From the NCBI GenBank assembly GCA_026168455.1, contig CM047431.1:61648910-61712909 (forward strand): a stretch of DNA of 64,000 nucleotides. Direction: 5' to 3'. Numbering within the stretch: position 1 is the stretch's first letter; each line of letters starts with the position of its first letter. Positions 56,201 to 64,000 of the stretch are shown in pieces. Under the pieces are notes generated by a model, which saw nothing but the letters and a program-made list of their open reading frames with translations, did not search any database and was not told where the DNA came from. This stretch comes from Theocolax elegans (taxonomy: Eukaryota; Arthropoda; Insecta; Hymenoptera; Cerocephalidae). Made by a program: the position numbers and the translations under genes.

Positions 56201-59200
56201 TCAAGGTTTGGGAACTCGGTTCAACTCCCTCGAAAACCAAGTCAAATTTCACGTGCACCGCGATCGTTCAAAAGTGTCGTAACTACAATGTCAATCCATT
56301 TTTTTTTTCTTTCATTTTAGCGCGACCCAGATAACTAAAACAAAAAAAGGGGGAAAAAGGAAAAGAAAATAATGGAGAATACAAGGTTCCTAATCACGTC
56401 GAGTGGAGAAATGAAGTAATGAAGTAACAACGGCTTAATTTTGAGATAAACGCGAGAAAGAACTAATTGAATCGACTCTCCCCGCGCTTGTTCGTTTCGC
56501 GACTCGGCCTCCGAAGAATGTTAATTAAACCCAGAAAACACTCGTAATTACGGTTAGTCTTCGTTAACGTGAATTATCACCACTTAAACGTATAAACGAA
56601 TAATTTCACTTTTTAAAATTAGACTACTCAACTATGTATGTATATATATATATATGTACCTTTGCATTTCGACTGCTCTCTTCGTACACTCGACGCCCTG
56701 AGTTTCTTTTTTCTTTACATTTCATATCGATCACTGTATTTTCAAAATTAATGACAACTCGGCGTCTTGTAGTACATACGGAAGTCAATGAGACACGTGT
56801 ATACGACCGAAAGGTTATCGATTTTTTTTTACTACGATTGAGATGCATTTTTGACAATTTTCATGTACAATAATCGTTATATTTATGAAAAAAAATAATA
56901 TTTTTTTAAATTACAATGATACATCGATACTTTTCACTTTCGATTTTATATTTATCTAAACTTATCGATTTTTATTTTTAATACAATCACGATACGCAAT
57001 CCGTATACTTTTCATCTACGATTTTATATTTAACAAAATTTATCGAATTTTTTTTTCTACGATCATGGTGCGCTGTCAATACTATATATATTATACATTT
57101 GTTAAAACTGCTCATTACTTTAATAAGTATTATAGTTACGATTGGTTACTTCAAATCTATTATTTTAAATTGGGGCTTACAAATAGCACCAAAAATTATA
57201 AAATGTTAATTCTTATAGGAGAAGGGGTCTTATAGTACAGATAGTTAAAAACGGCCGACGACCCGAATACATATATGCAAGATTATCAGAGCGAATAAGC
57301 TTACGCGGTCTCTAAACCGTAAAAAAAAAAAGGAAAATGAAAAGCACGGTTAAAGGTTCGTGAATATATGTATACAAAGTTGCTTAGGAACTTTGACTAT
57401 ATTTTTAAAGCGACACGCGGGTCAAGCTTACCCGTTACCTTTCCCAATACACTTCGCACCGTTCAAGCGTAATGCAAACGAAATACATATAAATTTACTT
57501 GTAAAAATTGAAGAAATAATATACTTGTAACGAAAAATTAGTTGGGTATGTAAGTACGTAGAGTCGGTTGCACCTTGCTCGTACTTCCCGATGCGCGTGT
57601 AATACGCAGGGGGGATATACACGCAGGGCTTACGCCCGAGGGGTTATAGAGTAAAAGAGAAGAGGTGGAGGAGGAGGAGGAGGAGGAGGAAGAGGGGGTT
57701 TCACGGTTCGTTTGCGGCACCGGCGGGCGTAGTCTCCCACCTCCCTCCCCCCTAGGTGCCGCCGACGCCGATGCCCAGCCGCGCACCTGCGCGCACTGGC
57801 ACATCGCACATCCGCGTCTGCCCTCGGCGACGCCGAGCCACCGGTGAGCTCTGCTTCCTCTATTTATTCTCATACCTATATTTCTTCCTCTCTCTCTGTC
57901 TCTCTCTCTCTCTCTCTTTCGGTCTCTTCGAAACCTCGGAATTCTTGTGATATCAGTGCTCGGTGCAGTGTGTGAGTGTTGTACAGTTCGATCATCGTGT
58001 GCAGTATTGCCTCGTCGAGCAGTGACGCGTGTGTACATACCCTTTCTTTCGAGGTTGGAATTTAATTTTTTTTTCTTTCTGCATGCTTTTGGTTATTTCG
58101 TACAACGCACCAGAGAGATACGTATACTTGCGCACCTAAGTATATTCGGTTATGAATTTACCGAGTAGTCGTCTGCGTCGGGTTCGATAAATATACACAT
58201 ATATATATCTATTCGTGGGGACACAAGGTATATATAGAGTAGACGATAAGGAATAGACTGTCACCGGTCAACGGAATCGTCGTTGTTAACTTCTTTTTAT
58301 TTCCTTTTCTATTTTTCGTAAAAGAAAAAACAATTGACGATTACGAGGGTAATGTGTGTATATATATATCGCTGTGTCATTATTTCTCTCTTTTTTTTTT
58401 CTTTCTTTTAACTTGAATTCGTTTACGAAACTCGTCGCGTCTATATGTAATATATAAGTGTATACTATACTACTTACCGTGGATACGGCACTTTTTTTCT
58501 CCGTACGACAATAAAATAATACATTCGTTATATATTATGTGCAAAGCCGATTTCTTCCATGTCATATATATATAGATATATATACACGGTCATGTATAGA
58601 TATGTACACGCGTCGTAATAGAAATATTAATATTTTTTTGGTACTATATACAAACTAACGACGAGCGCGTAAATACAACATTTTTTCGGAGACACTTTTA
58701 ATAAATTAATTAATTAATTTAATTACGAGGGAATCGCACACTCGTTCGCCTCTCCGGTATAATTACGAAAAGAGAGAGAGAGAGACGATCAGCTATACCT
58801 TTGTCAAATCCACAGTTTTTTTTCTTAAGTCGGATGCTATACGTCTAGTTAACGAGCGCGCGAGCAGTAAAATTAAAAAAAAAACTTACGAAATTGTAAT
58901 TGTATAAATTAAAAAGAATTTAGAGCGGATATAAAGGTGTGCGTATATGACGTGTGTTACTGTGTATATACATCATATACGGTCGGAGATAAAAAAAAAT
59001 GGTTATAACCGAGTGAAATTCTAGTTAGTGTGCGATTATAAAACAATTAACAGCCTCGGTATTGTTTAATTACCCGTGAGATCAAGAAATTTCGATATAA
59101 TTGTAAAAATGGCAATTTCAATAGTTACAAGCTTCTTCGAGTGCATTTTCCTGATTATATATATATATATACGAAATCGAGTAATTTATAATATGGTTTA

Positions 59201-62200
59201 ATCTTTCGCACTAATATTATATATACTAATGCAATAAAATTTTGTGAATATTCGGTAGAATAACGTTATGCAAATTATTTAAAATGATTTATCTAATTTT
59301 CAATGTTTTCAATATTTTATATATACGTAAATCGAGAATTGTATATTCACCGCTGCAGCGGCTCTAGAGGCAACGGCGTATATAAAGTACCTTTGAAATC
59401 AATCGTTTTTTTTTATATAAGTATTATCAGGCCTGCGAAGTAGAATATCGCACGATATATCGTATATCAATATTTTATACTTGCATTTTCGTAGAAAAAT
59501 TTACGAGATTTATTTTGTAAGCTTTTGGATTTAAATTAAATTCTGGAAATATTTTTAAATATATTTTTTTGTATCGATCATTTTTATCATAATGTTACAT
59601 TAAATAGGATACCGTTAATTTTTACAAAAATAATAAGAATTCAACGCGTTCCACACTTTTTATACGTATTTGATCGATCTCTTTCAAAAAACCGCATATC
59701 GTTCTAATTGTATACGGAAAAAAATTAAAATTACCAAACTTTTAAGTAAAATTTACAGTAAATGTAGTAAAATTTACTCTAAATGTAGTAAAATTTGTGG
59801 AGTTAACGTACTAAATTTTACAATTAAGCTTGTAAATTTTATTAACTCTGATTTTTTCCTATACTGTTTACGAAATTCTATAAACAACAGTACAGCACGA
59901 GATACCGAAAAGAAGCGATAAATAAAATTTTATTGGAATCGCGTCGTTTGTTTGTTTACTTTAAAAGGACGATTCGATGAAACACATGCAAGTGACGCGG
60001 TGGCGCAATGGTAAGGACTTGGATTCTCAACCCAAACTTCGCAGGTTCGATCCCGATGACATCCAGAAATTTTTCACTAATTAAATTTCATTTAAATATT
60101 TAAAAGCTTCTTCGAGTGCATTTTCCTGATTATATATATATATATACGAAATCGAGTAATTTATAATATGGTTTAATCTTTCGCACTAATATTATATATA
60201 CTAATGCAATAAAATTTTGTGAATATTCGGTAGAATAACGTTATGCAAATTATTTAAAATGATTTATCTAATTTTCAATGTTTTCAATATTTTATATATA
60301 CGTAAATCGAGAATTGTATATTCACCGCTGCAGCGGCTCTAGAGGCAACGGCGTATATAAATACTTTGAAATCAATCGCTTTTTTTTATATAAGTATTAT
60401 CAGGCCTGCGAAGTAGAATATCGCACGATATATCGTATATCAATATTTTATACTTGCATTTTCGTAGAAAAATTTACGAGATTTATTTTGTAAGCTTTTG
60501 GATTTAAATTAAATTCTGGAAATATTTTTAAATATATTTTTTTGTATCGATCATTTTTATCATAATGTTACATTAAATAGGATACCGTTAATTTTTACAA
60601 AAATAATAAGAATTCAACGCGTTCCACACTTTTATACACGGAGAGAAATATTTAGTAAATATTACAAAGCAGTTGGTAAAAATCCTAAACTCCCAAGTAA
60701 TGTGGTCACAGACCGAAAAAACCAAAAAAATTACCAAACTTTTAAGTAAAATTTACAGTAAATGTAGTAAAATTTACTCTAAATGTAGTAAAATTTGTGG
60801 AGTTAACGTACTAAATTTTACAATTAAGCTTGTAAATTTTATTAACTCTGATTTTTTCCTATACTGTTTACGAAATTCTATAAACAACAGTACAGCACGA
60901 GATACCGAAAAGAAGCGATAAATAAAATTTTATTGGAATCGCGTCGTTTGTTTGTTTTACTTTAAAAGGACGATTCGATGAAACACATGCAAGTGACGCG
61001 GTGGCGCAATGGTAAGGACTTGGATTCTCAACCCAAACTTCGCAGGTTCGATCCCGATGACATCCAGAAATTTTTCACTAATTAAATTTCATTTAAATAT
61101 TTAAAATATCCATAACACTCGAATAATATACATAAACTCAAAATAAATAATATGGGAGAAATAAAATTTTTTTTCTGATGTTAAAAAAAAAATTAAATTA
61201 CAATTTAGTAAAAATTACGAGATTCGACGTATTTGATCGATCTCTTTCAAAAACCGCATATCGTTCTAATTGTATACGTAAAAAAATTATCCCAAAATTA
61301 CAACCGTGAGATTTAGTTAACTAAAAAGTGATAAAGTTTTAATAAAATCTATGCAGTTACACCTTACTCAAAAAATCATCTTTATTAAATTTATCTGAAA
61401 TAAATTATTATAGATTTACATTTTGTACTGTATAATAAACGTTAAGACAATTTCAAACTGTAAATGATTTAAAAACTGATTTTAAATTTCAAGTAGGTAC
61501 ATTTATAATTGCAAGCTTCGAATGTTTTCAAAATTAAATAGAAACCTCATAGATTATTTATAAATTGTTGTAAAAATTATTCAAAAGCACGAAATAATAA
61601 AATTTTAATTTATTATAAACGAAATTTATAATTTAATATATCGCACGTGCTTCCGTCGCTGATTGGCACCGGTTGGGAGCTTAAAAAAGAGCAACCTTAA
61701 ATGAAAAGAAAAAGAAAATTTAATACAGCTTATAATATAAGTAAACGAATTATAAATATAAAATTACACGATTTAAACTATTTTTAAATAATTACAGTTG
61801 TAGTATCAAAATTATTTATATAATATAACGATAAAGCTATATATATATTACAGAAAAATTTTCATTCGACGATTTAAAAATTTTTTGTACGACTTCAAGT
61901 TTGACTCGATGCGATAGTATAGTCATACAAATTTCACTGAGTAAAATAGCCCCTCGGTGTATACTGTACTATAGTGTAATGTGTACAGACGTACCATCTG
62001 TCATTTGTACGCGAATCGTTCGAACGTATCGATGGATATGTGTCTATAGAAAGTTCTCTCTCTCTCTCTCTCTCTTTCTGTAATGTCCAGTCTGTCGTTG
62101 CGGTTGCTTATATTCCGTCATTCTTATATACACATCTATCATTCGGCCAATTCCTTCGAAGCTCGTCGCGACCAAAATATCAATACAATTTTGTTTAAAA

Positions 62201-63203
62201 TAATATTTCAATATTTAGAATATTATTTTTTTTTCAGATAAATGTATTAAATTATTTTTAACACGCGTAAAGAAGAGTTGAGATATTGGGAAGCGGCGTG
62301 TCTAAAAGAACAAGTTACGATTTTTCGATATTGTATTTTTCAATATTGTTGTTTGATTTTACTAATAATTAGCGTATATCCACAGTCTTATATTGGTAAT
62401 GACGTCGCAAAAATAACTATACATATATATAGTTTGTGATAAATATTAAATCGATTAATTTTATAAGTAAACTTTATTAAATTTTCTGAAACTTGACTAG
62501 ATTTTATAGAAATTTTATAGATTACAACAGTTCGTGATTTCTTTTAATTATCCATTTTACCACCCTGTGTTAAAATACTATAATTTTTCCCGATAAATTG
62601 AAACTATTCTCGCGTTACCATAAACAAAAATAATGTCAACGGTAATTTCAACGCTTAAAGAAGCAAATCATCATTTTGACCATTCCTACCTTACCTCGAT
62701 TGTAACTCTGCGTGTTCCGCGTTAACGCACTTGAAATCCGCGAATCGAGGAGACAAAACGTTGTTTCATTTGCTTATTATAAAAAAAAATATAAAAAAAA
62801 AATGTAACTCGTTAAAATAATTATCACCATAGCACCGAATTACTAAATATCCGTACAGAGCTACACGCGTCCCTGAAAAATAAAAATGATCTCGACTGCA
62901 CGAAACGACCAAGTATTTCGCGATCGACGAATCTCGACGACAAAGTCTAACGCGAGAAAAAGATCGAGGAAACGCCGGTGTAACGAAGGGGGAAAAAGCA
63001 AAAAAAACGTCGCAGCCGAGTTTTGCACTGTGTGTCTGTATATGTATATAGATCTATATATATATATATATATATATAGGCAAGCTTGCAGTAACGGAAA
63101 AGCGAGGTCGGCCGGCCGTCACGGCGCCACGCGCTAATGAATTACCTGGTCAATGGCACGAGATAGCCACGTGTATTATAAATCTATCTCTTTACATCTA
63201 TAT

Positions 63204-63234
<31 letters not shown>

Positions 63235-64000
63235 TCTGTGTATATCGAGTGGTCGAAACCTCGATTATCCCCGCAATGACAATTCTTTGAGTCTTCGATA
63301 CACTTTCTCTCCGTGTATCCGGAACTTTCTTTGTATTATATACTTTGGGTTATTTCGAAAACTCGGTCGCGGAAAATACGATTTTACTTGTACGTCTATA
63401 TAATACGCGTACAAGCGCGCGCGGTCACGTTTGAATTTTCCGCGCGATAATATATTCGAATTACGGCGTTGTAATAGTCTCGCGCGGTTTTTCGTATAGT
63501 ACGTGTAATCATCACAAAATTTGACACAAGGCAATAATAGCGTGTGTATGATACGAAGATATATTTATTTTATACATTATTACGACGTATATTGTACTTG
63601 CGCTTATCCTTTTTTTTCTCTAAATCGATAACGGTAACGAGCGAGTTCAGTTTTCGTAAGCCAGCAATATCGTGTACTGTCTCGTTTTCAATGTGTGTTT
63701 CGCTTACTCTCTTCCCATTTGAGGAGAGAAGATGATAAATAATAATTGTAGTTGTAGAAGTGACAAAAATTGTGTAACGTAACGATTAACTGCAGTGAGA
63801 AATTAATTTACGATATCGTTTGTCCACGAGCAGGTCCACGAAGACGAGGCCGATCTCACGCAAGAGCAGCGAGCTACGAGGAGCACCCGGGTGTACTGCT
63901 TGGACGAAGCGAGGAAGAAGTCGGTCCTCACCTCGACTACCGGCGTTTGGTTTTCATCAGCTCGGACTCCTCTTCCGGTCGGGAGGAAGACGATGCCGAC
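46429..64000 (+). CDS. Rab-effector-type zinc-finger protein (Slp/bitesize/rabphilin-like), partial
   Basis: Exons are 46429-46653, 48012-48124, 48678-48957, 49302-49493, 50459-50738, 50822-50899, 51375-51586, 52057-52280 and 63834-64000 (runs off the edge). All junction phases agree and there is no stop over about 590 residues. Near the N-terminus a C4-C4 finger (CARC, CPRC, CRQC, CSLC) is followed by LRSVSAEWRRS, resembling the effector finger and SGAW segment of rabphilin and synaptotagmin-like proteins, which act on Rab-bound vesicles. The rest is a charged Ser/Glu-rich linker (RNRSSKEFEDI, SPRNKEDKLKRQEDSR, SGISSYVDIARRVKLFGSG, VFISSDSSSGREEDDAD). C2 domains, if present, lie beyond the window. 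The usual N-terminal Rab-binding helix is not seen. bitesize is my best guess, not a firm identification. The 5' end is unresolved. Confidence 0.7.
46499..46633 (+). other. effector-type C4-C4 zinc finger
   Basis: Eight cysteines spaced C-x2-C-x13-C-x2-C-x4-C-x2-C-x12-C-x2-C, with FGRFYNTGAVC and DDWLC around them. This is the two-zinc FYVE-related fold of rabphilin/Slp proteins. GC-rich third positions contrast with the flanking AT-rich sequence. Confidence 0.8.
47172..47226. repeat. (CT)n microsatellite
   Basis: About 27 CT units, the longest CT tract in the window, in the intron after the zinc-finger exon. Confidence 0.9.
52281..55268. other. intron, AT-rich
   Basis: First part of the 11.5 kb intron between the exons ending at 52280 and starting at 63834. 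No coding exon recognised; a TA/TG tract lies near 54080-54110. Confidence 0.5.
55269..55543. mobile_element. 275-bp inverted-repeat element with a ribozyme-like core
   Basis: Perfect 26-bp terminal inverted repeats (55269-55294 and 55518-55543), beginning TAAATTAATTAATA and ending ATCGGTC. The interior is 223 bp with a CTGATGAG...CGAAACGTC segment directly inside the left repeat and two related GCAATCTGATTGC-type blocks (near 55371 and 55488). There is no ORF. It sits in a large intron, 420 bp upstream of the microprotein ORF. Confidence 0.7.
55292..55331 (+). ncRNA. hammerhead-ribozyme-like motif
   Basis: In order: GTCC (55292-55295), core CTGATGA (55296-55302), a stem GAGC/GCTC (55304-55307 with 55316-55319) closing an 8-nt loop, core GAAA (55320-55323), CG, then TC (55326-55327) as the would-be cleavage dinucleotide, and GGAC (55328-55331), which pairs with the opening GTCC. 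This is the type I hammerhead order with an almost absent stem III, like the minimal hammerheads reported in Penelope-like retroelements. One extra unpaired G (55303) and the missing stem III mean activity is uncertain. Confidence 0.45.
55894..55898 (+). promoter_or_regulatory. Initiator-like TCAGT upstream of the microprotein ORF
   Basis: TCAGT, the arthropod Inr core, in AGTCAGTCTC, 68 bp before the ATG. No TATA box or downstream element stands out. Confidence 0.3.
55962..56117 (+). CDS. 51-residue single-pass membrane microprotein (candidate)
   Basis: ATG to TGA, 51 codons. An acidic N-terminus (MQDTEPESVKIFGVEWRR) is followed by about 28 mostly hydrophobic residues (LQLFLTGVIAIYFLLIYTG, then ACLFLYLMW), ending INGY. 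The charge pattern, with an RR pair just before the hydrophobic stretch, fits a tail-anchored or single-pass membrane peptide. The sequence is not a simple repeat and its codons use G/C and A/T thirds like real genes. An Inr-like motif and a purine-rich leader precede it. It lies on the same strand inside a large intron of the zinc-finger gene. I do not recognise a family; conservation would decide whether it is real. Confidence 0.5.
   Translation: MQDTEPESVKIFGVEWRRILQLFLTGVIAIYFLLIYTGACLFLYLMWINGY
56118..57665. other. intron or intergenic, AT-rich
   Basis: 3' side of the microprotein ORF and AT-rich spacer. No coding exon recognised. Confidence 0.45.
57666..57693. repeat. (GGA)n trinucleotide tract
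   Basis: About eight GGA units at the start of a CpG-rich, promoter-like block. Confidence 0.8.
57771..57843 (+). CDS. candidate alternative first exon of the zinc-finger gene (short isoform)
   Basis: Inside a CpG-rich block, an ATG (CCGATGCCC) opens 24 codons (MPSRAPARTGTSHI..., Arg-rich) to the donor CACCG|GTGAGC. The exon ends in phase 1, as does the 52057-52280 exon, so it could splice to the exon at 63834 and yield an isoform without the zinc finger. The CpG island and strong donor are seen; the splice itself is inferred. Confidence 0.35.
57844..59130. other. intron with microsatellites
   Basis: CT tract at 57891-57917 and TA tracts near 58198-58208 and 58564-58582. No coding exon supported. 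Confidence 0.5.
59131..60105. repeat. 975-bp tandem repeat, copy A
   Basis: Starts GCTTCTTCGAGTGCATTTTC and ends TTTCATTTAAATATTTAAAA; repeated directly as copy B. It contains short internal repeats (AGTAAAATTTAC-type) and a tRNA-like block near its end. In the middle it carries GTATTTGATCGATCTC, which copy B replaces with another sequence; the same text reappears downstream at about 61229. Confidence 0.9.
59994..60065 (+). other. tRNA-like sequence with A and B boxes (copy A)
   Basis: A box TGGCGCAATGG (60001-60011) and B box GGTTCGATCCC (60044-60054) at tRNA spacing. An anticodon-arm-like TTGGA-TTCTCAA-CCCAA could show CTC. The T stem and acceptor stem pair poorly, so this is a tRNA-derived SINE head or tRNA pseudogene, not a functional tRNA. 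Confidence 0.6.
60106..61106. repeat. 975-bp tandem repeat, copy B
   Basis: Directly follows copy A with near identity. A different internal segment (about 60637-60725, starting CACGGAGAGAAATATTTAG) replaces the GATCGATC segment of copy A. Confidence 0.9.
60995..61066 (+). other. tRNA-like sequence with A and B boxes (copy B)
   Basis: Identical A box (61002-61012) and B box (61045-61055) to copy A, showing the block was duplicated with the unit. Confidence 0.6.
61107..63833. other. remainder of the large intron
   Basis: AT-rich with a CT tract at 62054-62074, a TA tract at 63055-63077 and a TG/CG tract at 63203-63231. The block 61229-61280 repeats the GTATTTGATCGATCTCTTTC segment of repeat copy A. 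No coding exon recognised; it ends in the acceptor GAGCAG at 63833. Confidence 0.5.

Noticed and set aside
59670..60921. Two near-identical 82-83-codon frames in the 975-bp repeats
   Set aside because: The repeated KIYSKCSK text comes from short AAATTTAC-type DNA repeats; the identity is due to the tandem duplication, not coding constraint.
59994..61066. Functional tRNA-Glu(CTC) genes
   Set aside because: A and B boxes are good, but acceptor and T stems pair poorly, and the copies arose by tandem duplication.

Overview
This is an AT-rich stretch of arthropod, almost certainly insect, nuclear genome. It has intron-split genes with GT-AG boundaries, low gene density, long AT-rich introns and spacers, and many TA/GA/CA microsatellites. 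The gene set (unkempt, two intron-bearing histone H3.3 genes, nudE, a DNAJC8 homologue and a Rab-effector-type zinc-finger gene) and the base composition suggest a hymenopteran-like insect. The species cannot be fixed from sequence alone.

Layout. 346-4560 (+): last eight coding exons of unkempt, ending in the RING finger, followed by about 7.8 kb of AT-rich sequence that may be partly 3' UTR. 12.6-13.8 kb and 17.5-20.5 kb (+): two H3.3 genes encoding the same protein with the same intron position but different promoters, leaders and intron lengths. 22.5-25.2 kb (-): nudE (dynein/LIS1 cofactor), with three possible C-termini. 26.6-28.6 kb (+): DNAJC8-type J-domain splicing cochaperone, head to head with nudE. 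29.1-29.7 kb (-): 3' end of a decayed LINE. From 46.4 kb, possibly from 30.7 kb, to beyond the right edge (+): a large gene with an N-terminal Rab-effector-type C4-C4 zinc finger (Slp/bitesize/rabphilin style) and a long Ser/Glu-rich linker. Nine exons join in consistent phase, and an alternative first exon at 57.8 kb is phase-compatible with the last exon.

Non-genic structure is the unusual part. A roughly 3.1 kb unit is tandemly duplicated (32.9-39.7 kb) with a nested third copy of about 590 bp and a 41-nt filler at the junction. A 975-bp unit carrying a tRNA-like Pol III promoter is duplicated at 59.1-61.1 kb. A 275-bp element with perfect 26-bp terminal inverted repeats (55,269-55,543) carries a hammerhead-ribozyme-like core next to one inverted repeat, and related terminal sequences form 115-bp hairpins in the 3.1 kb units. 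A 51-codon ORF at 55,962 encodes a likely single-pass membrane microprotein inside a large intron of the Rab-effector gene.

The genes are unrelated housekeeping or neuronal/trafficking genes and form no operon-like system. The candidates for something undescribed are the inverted-repeat/ribozyme element, the microprotein, and the isoform structures of nudE and the zinc-finger gene. All splice models here come from reading GT/AG sites and phase by eye, without transcript data.
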